From an uncultured Pseudomonadota bacterium (GTDB lineage: Bacteria > Pseudomonadota > Gammaproteobacteria > Steroidobacterales > Steroidobacteraceae), in NCBI GenBank assembly GCA_902826575.1, contig CADEFJ010000002.1:1-34770 (forward strand): a stretch of DNA of 34,770 nucleotides, written 5' to 3'. The first letter of the stretch is position 1. The number at the start of each line of letters is the position of its first letter. The notes below the pieces were generated by a model that saw only the letters and a program-made list of their open reading frames with translations, ran no database searches and was not told where the DNA came from. The position numbers and the translations under genes were made by a program. This document shows positions 15,709-23,659 of this stretch, in pieces.

Positions 15709-17213
15709 TTCACACCTCCCATCAGGCGCTTCGCATAGGGCGAGATCAGGAACATCACGATGCCGCCCATCGCACCCCACCAGAAGATGCCGAGGAACTG
15801 GTTCGGCATCGCGGCAAGGTTGTTCGGATCAAACTCGCCGGCGAACTGGCCCGCGAGGTTGTTGCCGATCGCGGTGGCGAGGAACCAGACGCCGAGCGCC
15901 TGGCCGACGAAGCGCGCCGGCGCGAGCTTCGACATCGACGACAGGCCGACCGGCGACAGACACAGCTCGCCAAAGGTGTGGAACAGGTAGGTGAGGATCA
16001 GCCAGGTGGGCAGCACCTTCTGGCCGGCGACGACATACTGCGCGGCGAAATACATCACCACGAAGCCGATGCCCATCAGGATCAGGCCGAGGGCGAACTT
16101 CACCGGTGCCGACGGATCGAGGTTGCGCTTGCCGAGCGCGATCCACAGCGCAGCGAATACCGGCGAGAAGATGATGATGAACATCGGATTGATGTTCTGC
16201 AGCACGCCGGCCGGCATCAGCCAGCTGCCGATCATGCGATCGGTGTGGCGGTCGGCGAAGATGTTGAGCGAGGCACCCGCCTGCTCGAAGCCGGCCCAGA
16301 ACATCGCGCAGGCTATGAACAGCGCGATCATCACGACCACGCGCTTGCGCTCCACCGTGTCGAGTCCCGCGAAAAACAGCATGTAGGCGAAGTAGCCGAC
16401 GGTGAAGGCACAGATCGCCCAGAACGATTTCTTCAGCAGCCACACTGGATCGATCTGGATGCGCCCGACGATCGCAAGCGCGACGATCGCGAAGATCACC
16501 GCGACCACCGCGGCGACAATCCACCAGGCGCGGCGCGTCTCGGCTGGATTGGCATGCACCATGCCCGGCTCGAGGCCCGCGTGGCCGAGGAAGCGGCGCG
16601 TGAACGCGAACTGGACCAGGCCGAGCAGCATGCCGATGGCCGGCGCGGCGAAGCCCATGCTCCAGCCGTATCGCGCGGCGAGGATCGGCACGATCGTCGA
16701 GCCGAGGAACGCGCCGACGTTGATGCCCATATAGAAGATCGAGAAGCCCGCGTCACGGCGCGAGCCGCCTTCCGGATAGAGCTGCGCGACGATGGCGCTG
16801 ATGTTCGGCTTGAGCAGCCCGACGCCGAACACGATCAGCATCAGGCCGAGGAAGAACATCTGCGTGGAGCCGGTCGCGAGCAGGCCGTTGCCGACCATGA
16901 TCAGGATGCCGCCCCACCAGACCGCGCGTTGCGCGCCGGTCAGCCGGTCGGCGATCCAGCCGCCCGCGAGCGACAGCAGATAGGTGCCGGAAATGTACAG
17001 GCCGTAGATCGCGTTGCCGGTGCGGTCGTCGATGCCGAGGCCGCCGCTTTCGATCGAGGCGACCAGGAACAGCACCAGGATCGCGCGCATGCCGTAATAG
17101 GTGAAGCGTTCCCACATCTCGGTGAAGAACAATGTGGCGAGGCCCTTCGGATGGCCGAAGAAACCTTTGCCCGGATCCCCTGCGACCACCGTAGTCGACA
17201 TCGAATCAGCCAT
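15705..17213 (-). CDS. POT/PTR family proton-dependent di-/tripeptide transporter
   Basis: A 502-residue inner-membrane symporter of the proton-dependent oligopeptide transporter family, importing di- and tripeptides. The diagnostic ExxER motif is in FFTEMWERFTYYGMRAILVLFL (helix 1). The PTR2 signature region is visible in AIYGLYISGTYLLSLAGGWIADRLTGAQRAVWWGG. The conserved FYMGINVGAFLG follows helix 4, and GELCLSPVGLSSMSKLAP lies near the C-terminal half. Starts at 17213 or Met5 (17201) are both possible. A purine-rich GAGAG precedes 17213. The downstream M2 peptidase begins within its stop codon. A hairpin at 17279-17296 separates it from tatC. Confidence 0.92.
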   Translation of the reverse strand: MADSMSTTVVAGDPGKGFFGHPKGLATLFFTEMWERFTYYGMRAILVLFLVASIESGGLGIDDRTGNAIYGLYISGTYLLSLAGGWIADRLTGAQRAVWWGGILIMVGNGLLATGSTQMFFLGLMLIVFGVGLLKPNISAIVAQLYPEGGSRRDAGFSIFYMGINVGAFLGSTIVPILAARYGWSMGFAAPAIGMLLGLVQFAFTRRFLGHAGLEPGMVHANPAETRRAWWIVAAVVAVIFAIVALAIVGRIQIDPVWLLKKSFWAICAFTVGYFAYMLFFAGLDTVERKRVVVMIALFIACAMFWAGFEQAGASLNIFADRHTDRMIGSWLMPAGVLQNINPMFIIIFSPVFAALWIALGKRNLDPSAPVKFALGLILMGIGFVVMYFAAQYVVAGQKVLPTWLILTYLFHTFGELCLSPVGLSSMSKLAPARFVGQALGVWFLATAIGNNLAGQFAGEFDPNNLAAMPNQFLGIFWWGAMGGIVMFLISPYAKRLMGGVK

Positions 17214-17278
17214 GGTCAGGCTCTCATTTTGTGGCGAGCGCCGCGGCGCTGCATTGGCGCGGGAGTGTGACCGATGTT

Positions 17279-17296
17279 GCCTTGCGCCAGCAAGGC
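17279..17296 (-). terminator. Hairpin downstream of tatC
   Basis: GCCTTGC (17279-17285) pairs perfectly with GCAAGGC (17290-17296) around a 4-nt loop. It starts 4 bp after the tatC stop on the minus strand and upstream of the POT gene. No T-run follows on the minus strand, so it is only a candidate transcription terminator or RNA 3'-end stabiliser for the tat mRNA. Confidence 0.4.
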
Positions 17297-17300
17297 GCCG

Positions 17301-18047
17301 TTATGTCGCCTGGGCCCGCATTTTCAGCATGATTCGCGCCATCACGATCCCGCCTTCGTACAGCAGGTACATCGGGATCGCCATGATGCTCTGGGAGATC
17401 GCGTCGGGCGGCGTCAGGAAGGCGGCCACGACGAAGATGCCGATCAGCACATAACCGCGCGCGTCAGTGAGCTTCTTGACCGGCACCAGCCCGGCAATCA
17501 CCACCAGCACCACCGCGATCGGCATCTCGAAGGCGATGCCGAAGGCGAAGAACATCGTCAGCGCGAAATCCATGTAGCTCGCGATGTCGGTCATCATCAC
17601 TACGCCCTGTGGCGTGGTGTTGGCGAAGAAATTGAACATCACCGGGAACACCAGGAAGTAGGCGAATGCCGCGCCGACGTAGAACAGCAGGATCGAGGAG
17701 ACGAGCAGTGGCAGGCCGAAGCGGCGCTCGCGGCGGTACAGGCCCGGGGCGACGAACGCCCACACCTGGTACAGCACGACCGGCATCGCGATAAACAGCG
17801 CGACGAAGAACGCCAGCTTGAATGGCGTCATGAACGGCGAGATCACGTTGGTCGCGATCAGCGAGGCGCCCTCCGGCAGCTGGTCGAGCAGCGGGCGCGC
17901 GAGGAAGGTGAAGATATCCTCCTTGTAATACGCGCACGGCACGAACGCGATGATCACGGCGATGAAGGCGCGCAGCAGCCGGTCGCGCAACTCGAGCAGG
18001 TGCGAGACCAGCGTGCCTTCGGCCAGACGCTCAGGTTCCTCGCTCAT
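17301..18047 (-). CDS. tatC: Twin-arginine translocase subunit TatC
   Basis: The core receptor of the Tat system, which recognises twin-arginine signal peptides and exports folded proteins. The 248 residues form six helices. The conserved N-terminal cytoplasmic motif is SHLLELRDRLLRAF (15-28), including E19, the counterpart of the signal-binding Glu. The periplasmic loops and the FGIAFEMPIAVVLVV and ARGYVLIGIFVVAAFLTPPDAISQ segments are typical. It starts at 18047 and overlaps the tatB stop by 17 bp. It is the last gene of tatABC on the minus strand. Confidence 0.95.
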   Translation of the reverse strand: MSEEPERLAEGTLVSHLLELRDRLLRAFIAVIIAFVPCAYYKEDIFTFLARPLLDQLPEGASLIATNVISPFMTPFKLAFFVALFIAMPVVLYQVWAFVAPGLYRRERRFGLPLLVSSILLFYVGAAFAYFLVFPVMFNFFANTTPQGVVMMTDIASYMDFALTMFFAFGIAFEMPIAVVLVVIAGLVPVKKLTDARGYVLIGIFVVAAFLTPPDAISQSIMAIPMYLLYEGGIVMARIMLKMRAQAT

Positions 18048-18474
18048 CGCCCGCTCGTGTGCCGGTGCCGCTGCCGGCGCCGGTGTCGACGTCGGGCTCC
18101 GCGCCCGCGTCCGCGTGGCTCACGTCCGCGCGCGCGACATCGTCCTCCGGCTGGTAGTACTTCTCGCGCGGTGGCGCAGGCGTTGCCTCGACGTCGGTCG
18201 GCGCGGCATCAGCCGTTGTCGTGGTCCCGGCCGGCGTTGCTGCGGCGGGGGGCGGCGATGCGTTCGGGGCAGGCGCTGCCGGTTTGCGTGGTGGCGGCGT
18301 GTCCTGGAGGATCGTCTCGTCCTCGAGCTGTTCGCGGAACTGGCGCGCCATGGCGCGCGCGCGCCCGATCCACCGGCCCACCTGGTTGGCCACTCGCGGC
18401 AATTTCTCGGGTCCGAGCACGACCAGTGCAAGCGCAAAGATCAGCAGCAGCTCGGTGAAGCCGACCTCGAACAT
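18031..18474 (-). CDS. tatB: Sec-independent translocase subunit TatB
   Basis: The partner of TatC in the twin-arginine substrate receptor. The 147-residue protein starts with one short transmembrane helix (MFEVGFTELLLIFALALVVLG), the hinge GPEKLP at 21-26 and an amphipathic helix rich in Arg. The E at position 8 of TatB (FTELLL) distinguishes it from TatA. A long low-complexity Pro/Ala/Thr/Asp tail follows. The start ATG at 18474 lies 20 bp after the tatA stop. The 3' end overlaps tatC. Confidence 0.93.
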   Translation of the reverse strand: MFEVGFTELLLIFALALVVLGPEKLPRVANQVGRWIGRARAMARQFREQLEDETILQDTPPPRKPAAPAPNASPPPAAATPAGTTTTADAAPTDVEATPAPPREKYYQPEDDVARADVSHADAGAEPDVDTGAGSGTGTRAGDERGT

Positions 18475-18494
18475 GGCGGCGGAACGCGCGCCGC

Positions 18495-18743
18495 TCAGGC
18501 GCCGCGGTCGATCTTGCTGTCGGCGTCGCGCTTGGCGACTTCGGGGAACTCGGCATCCTTGTCGCCCGACTTGATCTGCTTCACGTCGTCGACGCTGTCC
18601 TCGGCCTCGCCTTCGCCGACCGATTTCTTGAAGCCGCGCACGGCCGCGCCCAGATCGGAACCGATCGTGCGCAGTTTCTTGGCGCCAAATACCAGCAGCA
18701 CCACCAGCAGGATGATGATGAGCTCGCGCATCCCAATACCCAT
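18495..18743 (-). CDS. tatA: Sec-independent translocase subunit TatA
   Basis: The pore-forming or membrane-thinning subunit of the Tat translocase. The 82-residue protein has a single N-terminal helix ([18 protein letters not shown]) with the F19-G20 hinge, the amphipathic helix [17 protein letters not shown], and an acidic/basic tail. It begins MGIGMREL, so starts at 18743 or Met5 are both possible. A GAGG lies about 5-9 bases upstream of 18743. The upstream dtd gene ends 80 bp away on the same strand. Confidence 0.94.
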   Translation of the reverse strand: MGIGMRELIIILLVVLLVFGAKKLRTIGSDLGAAVRGFKKSVGEGEAEDSVDDVKQIKSGDKDAEFPEVAKRDADSKIDRGA

Positions 18744-18823
18744 AAGAACCTCGGCATGCGCACCCGCGCGCAGTCCCTCGATGATAGGCCAAAAGACCCG
18801 GTGCGACCGGGAAACTTGGGGGG

Positions 18824-19270
18824 TCAGTCGACGTGCGCTTCGAGCCAGAATGTGACCGGCCCGTCGTTTTCGAGTGCCACCCGCATGTGCGCTCCGAACT
18901 CGCCTGTCGCCACTTCCGGGTGGCGCTGTCGGGCCTCGGCGACGAACCGCGCGAACAGCACCTGCGCGACCTCGGGCGCTGCGGCGGTACTGAATCCCGC
19001 GCGCGCACCCTTGCGCGTGTCGGCCGCCAGCGTGAACTGCGGTACGAGCAGCAGGCCGCCGCCGGTGTCTGCGAGCGAGCGGTTCATTCGTCCCTCATCA
19101 TCCGGGAACACCCGATAGCCGAGCACGCGCTCGAGCAGGCGGCTGCCACAGGCTTCGGTGTCAAGTGCCTGCACGCCGATGAAGGCGAGAATGCCGCGCC
19201 CGATGCGACCCGCGAGCCGGTCATCGACGGCGACCTCGGCGAAATTGACCCGTTGGATCAGTGCGATCAT
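18824..19270 (-). CDS. dtd: D-aminoacyl-tRNA deacylase
   Basis: A homodimeric editing enzyme that hydrolyses D-aminoacyl-tRNA and Gly-tRNA(Ala). The 148-residue protein follows E. coli Dtd closely: [43 protein letters not shown], and the C-terminal cross-subunit motif [11 protein letters not shown] carrying the Gly-cisPro pair. The SQFTL motif of E. coli reads PQFTL here, a variant I recall from other proteobacteria. The start chosen is ATG 19270, matching the family N-terminus; a longer reading from 19336 adds non-family residues. It is divergent from cytochrome c4, with 104 bp between. Confidence 0.95.
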   Translation of the reverse strand: MIALIQRVNFAEVAVDDRLAGRIGRGILAFIGVQALDTEACGSRLLERVLGYRVFPDDEGRMNRSLADTGGGLLLVPQFTLAADTRKGARAGFSTAAAPEVAQVLFARFVAEARQRHPEVATGEFGAHMRVALENDGPVTFWLEAHVD

Positions 19271-19374
19271 GGTGGCGTCGATCGTGCCATCCGCCCGCCC
19301 TGCGGGGAACCCGGTAGTGGCATTTGCGCAGCCCACCCCGTAACATTTGCGGCCAATTTCAGCAGGGGCCAGAC

Positions 19375-20007
19375 ATGTCGCTCGCCAGCCGGATCACAAC
19401 CGCATTTGCACTTGCCGCAGTCATCGCGGGTACGGTGGGCGTTGCACGGGCCGATGGCGACGCCGAACGCGGCAAGCATCTCGCCTACACCTGCCTCGGT
19501 TGCCATGCGATCGAGAACTACAAGAACGTCTATCCGACCTATCCGGTGCCCAAGCTGCGCGGCCAGCACGCCGAGTATCTCGAAGCGGCGCTGCGCGGCT
19601 ACCAGTCGGGCGAGCGTTCGCACGCCACGATGCACGCGCACGCGGCTTCGCTGTCCGACCAGGAGATCGCCGACATCGCAGCCTACCTCGGCGGCGATGC
19701 GATCCAGCCCACCGACAAGCCGGTGGCGCCCAATGCTCCGGCGGCAGCGGCGGTCTGTGTCGCCTGCCACGGCAACGACGGTGTCGGTGTGTTGCCCGCT
19801 TACCCCACGCTGACCGGCCAGCACGCCGGATACCTCGAGCGCGCGCTCGCGGAGTACCAGTCGGGCGCCCGCAAGAATCCGATCATGGTCGGGTTCGTAT
19901 CGACGCTGAGCGCCGAGGACATCAAGGCGCTGGCCGAATACTACGGCAAGATGAAGCCCGGGCTCGAAACGGTCGAGCTGCGCCACTCGCGCTTCAGTTC
20001 GCGCTGA
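19375..20007 (+). CDS. Dihaem cytochrome c4-type protein
   Basis: A periplasmic electron carrier, 210 residues, with a cleavable signal peptide (residues 1 to about 26, ending VARADG). Two haem-binding motifs are visible: C40-L-G-C43-H44 and C128-V-A-C131-H132. Probable distal methionines are M86 (THAHA region, HATMHAH) and M171 (NPIMVGFV), giving two class I cytochrome c domains of similar layout (LRGQHAEYL and LTGQHAGYL are internal repeats). Cytochrome c4 usually feeds electrons to terminal oxidases or nitrite/peroxide reductases. A purine-rich AGGGG lies about 6-10 bases upstream of the ATG. The gene is convergent with the S9 peptidase, leaving 40 bp. Confidence 0.92.
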   Translation: MSLASRITTAFALAAVIAGTVGVARADGDAERGKHLAYTCLGCHAIENYKNVYPTYPVPKLRGQHAEYLEAALRGYQSGERSHATMHAHAASLSDQEIADIAAYLGGDAIQPTDKPVAPNAPAAAAVCVACHGNDGVGVLPAYPTLTGQHAGYLERALAEYQSGARKNPIMVGFVSTLSAEDIKALAEYYGKMKPGLETVELRHSRFSSR

Positions 20008-20047
20008 GAGGCACGAACCTCGCCGGCGCGCCAGCCCCGCCGCGCCG

Positions 20048-21892
20048 TCAGCTCCCGCCGAGGCGTTCGAGGAACGCCGCCGCCACGGTCATCCACGCGT
20101 CGCGATTGGCCTTGCGGCGAAAGACGTGCGCTTCATCCTTCGCGAGCACGTACCAGACTTCCGCACCGTTGCCGCGTGCAGTCGCGACGAGGCGCTCGGC
20201 CTCGAATGTCGGCGCGAGCAGATCCTGCGCACCCTGCACGACGAGTAGTGGCCGGCGCAGCGCCCGCGCATTCGGAATGCGCGCATAAGTGGTCATGCCG
20301 GCAAGGCTGATGCCGCCCGCCACGCGATCGCTGTACTGCGCCAGCGACCCGAGGGCCACCTGCGCGCCCTGCGATTCACCCATCAGCACGACGCGCGAAC
20401 GGTCGAGGTCGCGTTGCACGCCGATCCACACCAGCAGCGAGCCGATGTCGCGCACGGCATCCTCGCGCCGCACGCTGTCGCCGAGCGCCTCGAAGCTGCG
20501 CCCGTAGCCTGGCGCACCGCGCACATTCGGCGCGATGACCACGTAGCCGAGCACATTGACGGCAAACTGCGTGAACGCATCGAAGCCCGGCCGGTACTGC
20601 TCGGCCGGTCCGCTCGCGATGCGAACCAGCACGGGGTGCGGGCCGGGCGTGCGTGGGCGGTAGACCCACGCTGGCAGCGTGCGCGCACTGCCGTTGGCGC
20701 GATCCCAGCTGGGGAAACTGATGAACTCCGGAGTGACGAGCGCTGCCGCATCGACCGGACCCATCTCGCTGTGTGTCCAGCGAACGAGCGTGTTGGTGGC
20801 GGGCTCGTACACCCAGGCGTCGGCAGGTTGCGTGGCGCTTTCGGCGCTGAGCGCGAGGCGCCTGCCCGCGGCATCGAAGGCGAGGTCCGCGATGCGGCCC
20901 TGCGGCAGCCCCTGCGGCGCGAGCTCCATGCGCGCGACCTGGTCGATCACGGACAGCCGGCTCACGCCGGCGACATTCGCGACGAACGCGAGGTAACGCC
21001 CGTCGGCCGACGCGGCGAAGCTTTCGATATCCCACGACACGTTGTCGGTGATCGTGGTGAATTCGTTGGTCGTCGGATCGAGTCGGTGCAGTCGTGCGAA
21101 CTCGTCGAACTGCGCAATCAGGTAGATGTTGCGGCCATCCGGCGCAAACCTTGCCGCGGCCACACGCCGTGGCGGCGTCGGCAACACGATGGCGGTGACG
21201 CCGCCCGTGTTCACGTCCGCGAACCACAGTTCGCTGTGCTGCGAATTGACTTCGTTCTCGATCAGCAGGCGGGCGCCGTCGGGCGAGAACGCGAGTGGCC
21301 GCCAGCTCCTGATGCCGGCCGCGACCAGCAGGCGCGGCTGCAGGTTGCCGCCCGGCTCGAACGCGAGGATCTCCTGGTGCACCCCGTCGGCGCTGGCCGC
21401 CTGGAAGGCGACGGTCTTGCCGTCGGGCGACCAGACCAGCGCCCCCGGTTGCACGCGCGGCGCGGCGATGCGCGGCGTCGTGCGATCCGAAAAACGCAAC
21501 GCGCGCAACTGCGGCACGGCGCCGGGTCCGGCGGTGACGTAGGCCACGCCCGCGGCACCACTCGCCGCGCTGGCGGCGGCGCTGATCACCGGGTCGTCAT
21601 CGAAGGTGAGCTGCTCGCGCGCACCGAGCGGTCCGGCGACGCGATGCAATTGCCCGATCTCGCCAAAGCGCGTCGTGACGAGCAACGCACCATCCGGCAG
21701 CCAGCCGGCGACCGTGGCCGAGCGCCCCGCGAGCCAGGGCGTGATGCGCGCCACGAGCGCGGGGCTCGGCTGCAATACGCCGTCAAAGGTCAGGTTGCCG
21801 CGTTCCTCGCGCGCCGCGTGCACGGGCAGTGTCGCCATCGTGGCCAGTGCGCAGACGGCAGCGCAGGCCAGGGCCGTATATGATCGTCGCAT
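20048..21892 (-). CDS. S9 family (prolyl oligopeptidase-like) peptidase
   Basis: An exported serine peptidase of 614 residues with an N-terminal signal peptide (MRRSYTALACAAVCALATMATLPVHAA). A seven-bladed WD40/TolB-like propeller region spans about 45-385, with repeats such as WSPDGKTVAFQA, FSPDGARLLIE and FAPDGRNIYLIA. A C-terminal alpha/beta hydrolase domain follows. The likely triad is S507 (MGESQGAQ), D557 (VVQGAQDLLAP) and H589 (KDEAHVFRRK). The motif lacks the second glycine of GxSxGG. The Ser-Asp interval of 50 residues is shorter than the 75-90 usual for POP/DPP4 relatives. The start at 21892 gives the signal peptide; a longer frame upstream runs through the divergent neighbour and is not real. 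Confidence 0.87.
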   Translation of the reverse strand: MRRSYTALACAAVCALATMATLPVHAAREERGNLTFDGVLQPSPALVARITPWLAGRSATVAGWLPDGALLVTTRFGEIGQLHRVAGPLGAREQLTFDDDPVISAAASAASGAAGVAYVTAGPGAVPQLRALRFSDRTTPRIAAPRVQPGALVWSPDGKTVAFQAASADGVHQEILAFEPGGNLQPRLLVAAGIRSWRPLAFSPDGARLLIENEVNSQHSELWFADVNTGGVTAIVLPTPPRRVAAARFAPDGRNIYLIAQFDEFARLHRLDPTTNEFTTITDNVSWDIESFAASADGRYLAFVANVAGVSRLSVIDQVARMELAPQGLPQGRIADLAFDAAGRRLALSAESATQPADAWVYEPATNTLVRWTHSEMGPVDAAALVTPEFISFPSWDRANGSARTLPAWVYRPRTPGPHPVLVRIASGPAEQYRPGFDAFTQFAVNVLGYVVIAPNVRGAPGYGRSFEALGDSVRREDAVRDIGSLLVWIGVQRDLDRSRVVLMGESQGAQVALGSLAQYSDRVAGGISLAGMTTYARIPNARALRRPLLVVQGAQDLLAPTFEAERLVATARGNGAEVWYVLAKDEAHVFRRKANRDAWMTVAAAFLERLGGS

Positions 21893-21897
21893 CCCGA

Positions 21898-21909
21898 TAT
21901 GTTGACATA
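21898..21909. promoter_or_regulatory. Small inverted repeat in the divergent gap
   Basis: TATGT-TG-ACATA is a 5-bp perfect inverted repeat in the 33-bp space between two divergent starts (21892 and 21926). A TTGACA hexamer overlaps it (21902-21907). No -10 box fits before the plus-strand ATG, so it is a candidate operator or part of a divergent promoter only. Confidence 0.25.
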
Positions 21910-21925
21910 CATGTGAGCAGAATCG

Positions 21926-22699
21926 ATGACACGAAAACTCGTTGCGATATTGATGATCGCTACCCTCTGCGGCGCAGCTTCGCTCGATTCGGCGGCCCGT
22001 GAAGCCGACCTCGTGCTGGTCGCCGGGGCTACCGGGCGTACCGGCGTCCAGGCCGTTACGCAGCTTGCCGCCAAGGGTTATCGCGTGCGCGCGCTGGTGC
22101 GCGATGCGGACAAGGCACGCGCGACCTTGCCCGGCGGCACCGACATCGTCGTCGGCGATGTGCGCGACCCCGCTTCCCTTGCGGCGGCAATGCAGGGCGT
22201 CACCCACGTGATCTCCGCGATCGGCGGCGGTGGGCGCAATCCTGCGGCGGGCAACGGTCCGGACGACATCGACCGGCAGGGCAACATCAACCTCGTCGAC
22301 GCGGCGCTGGCAGCGGGCGCTTCGCGCTTCGTGCTCGTTTCATCGGTCGGCGTCGAGCAGGCGGAGACCTATCCGATGGCGTTCATGCGGCCGATCCTTG
22401 CCGCGAAGCGCGCGAGCGAGGAGTACCTGCGCGCGAGCGGTCTGCCGTACACGATCGTGCAGCCGGGGGGGCTCATCGACGAGGCGGGCGAGCACAGGCG
22501 CGTCGTGCTGCGCCAGGAGGCCGGCGCCGAACCCGGTCGCATCGCGCGCGCCGATCTCGCGCGCGTCAGCATTGCCGCGCTCGGCAGCGCCGCCGCACTC
22601 GGCAAGACCTTCGAGGTCCTGGCGGTCGCCGGCGAGCCCGTGGATGACCTCGCGCCGCTGTTCACGGCACTGCGCGCCGACGCGCCGCCGGCAAGATAG
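21926..22699 (+). CDS. NAD(P)-binding NmrA/atypical-SDR protein with N-terminal export signal or anchor
   Basis: A Rossmann-fold protein of 257 residues. The nucleotide-binding motif is GATGRTG (about 33-39), followed by the strand/helix pattern YRVRALVRDADKA, a conserved GDVRDPASLAAAM, and FVLVSSVGV in the catalytic region. The usual YxxxK pair is not clear, as in NmrA/YwnB-type atypical SDRs. Before the Rossmann fold there are about 25 extra residues (MTRKLVAILMIATLCGAASLDSAA) that look like a Sec signal peptide or membrane anchor, which is unusual for a cytosolic cofactor-binding fold. It is followed 6 bp later by the MBL-fold gene and diverges from the S9 peptidase. The role is unknown. 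Confidence 0.8.
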   Translation: MTRKLVAILMIATLCGAASLDSAAREADLVLVAGATGRTGVQAVTQLAAKGYRVRALVRDADKARATLPGGTDIVVGDVRDPASLAAAMQGVTHVISAIGGGGRNPAAGNGPDDIDRQGNINLVDAALAAGASRFVLVSSVGVEQAETYPMAFMRPILAAKRASEEYLRASGLPYTIVQPGGLIDEAGEHRRVVLRQEAGAEPGRIARADLARVSIAALGSAAALGKTFEVLAVAGEPVDDLAPLFTALRADAPPAR

Positions 22700-22705
22700 C
22701 CCGCG

Positions 22706-23641
22706 ATGCGCGGACCCGATGACATCACGGCCATCGATGCGGGCTACGTGCGCCCGCAGATGGCCGCGATCCATGTCATCGAGCACCGCGGCCGCGCCGC
22801 CCTGGTCGACACCGGCACGGCTCATTCGGTACCGCGCGTGCTCGCGGCGCTCGCGTCGCTGGGCCGCGGGCCCGCGGATGTCGACTACGTCCTGCTGACG
22901 CACGTGCATCTCGATCACGCGGGCGGCGCAGGGGCCTTCATGCGCGCATTGCCCAAAGCCACGCTCGTCGTGCACCCGCGCGGGGCGCCGCACATGATCG
23001 ACCCGTCGAAGCTGATCGCGGCGTCGATCGAGGTTTACGGCGAGGCGCGCTATCGGGAGCTGTATGGCGAGATCGTGCCGATCGATGCCGCGCGCGTGCA
23101 GGTGACGCGGGACGGCGAGCAACTCGAACTCGCGGGTCGCGTGCTCGAGTTCTGGTTCACGCCCGGACACGCGATGCATCACCAGGCGATCGCCGACCAT
23201 GCGTCGCGCACCGTATTCACGGGCGACACCTTTGGCTTGTCGTATCGCGATTTCGACACGTCGCGCGGCGCGTTCATTTTCCCGACGACGACGCCGACGC
23301 AGTTCGATCCGCAGCAACTCGCCGCGTCGGTGGCGCGCATCGCGGCCTACGCGCCGCGCGCGGTGCACCTCACCCATTACGCGCGGATCGGCGACGTCGA
23401 GCGGCTGGCGGCGGACATGACGGCGCAGATCGGCGCTTTCGCGGCAATCGCGCAGCGCCACGCGGCGGCGGCGGATCGGCGCGCGCGCATCCGCGCCGAC
23501 CTGCGAGCGCTGCTGCGCGAGCGCAGCCTCGCGCACGGTTGCACGATGGACGACGCGCGCTTCGATGCGCTGCTCGGCGACGACCTCGATCTCAATACCG
23601 ATGGCCTCGTCGCCTGGCTCGAGCGCGCGGCGCGCGCCTGA
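22706..23641 (+). CDS. Metallo-beta-lactamase-fold hydrolase
   Basis: A 311-residue MBL-fold protein. The metal site is H66-V-H68-L-D70-H71 in LLTHVHLDHAGG, H155 (FTPGHAMHH), D174 (VFTGDTFG) and H224 (HLTHYARIG). This is the complete dinuclear ligand set of glyoxalase II/SoxH-like enzymes. A helical C-terminal extension (about residues 230-311) follows the catalytic domain. Substrates of this group are thioesters, lactones or phosphoesters and cannot be chosen here. It lies 6 bp after the NAD(P)-binding gene and 18 bp before the AcuI-like gene, so an operon is likely. The start ATG at 22706 gives a short lead into the first strand. Confidence 0.88.
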   Translation: MRGPDDITAIDAGYVRPQMAAIHVIEHRGRAALVDTGTAHSVPRVLAALASLGRGPADVDYVLLTHVHLDHAGGAGAFMRALPKATLVVHPRGAPHMIDPSKLIAASIEVYGEARYRELYGEIVPIDAARVQVTRDGEQLELAGRVLEFWFTPGHAMHHQAIADHASRTVFTGDTFGLSYRDFDTSRGAFIFPTTTPTQFDPQQLAASVARIAAYAPRAVHLTHYARIGDVERLAADMTAQIGAFAAIAQRHAAAADRRARIRADLRALLRERSLAHGCTMDDARFDALLGDDLDLNTDGLVAWLERAARA

Positions 23642-23659
23642 GGCGATATCATCACCGCC

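Noticed and set aside
20008-20047. GC-rich possible hairpin between cytochrome c4 and the S9 peptidase.
   Set aside because: The stem is about six base pairs with a 10-nt loop and no T-run on either side, so it is not distinguishable from GC-rich background.
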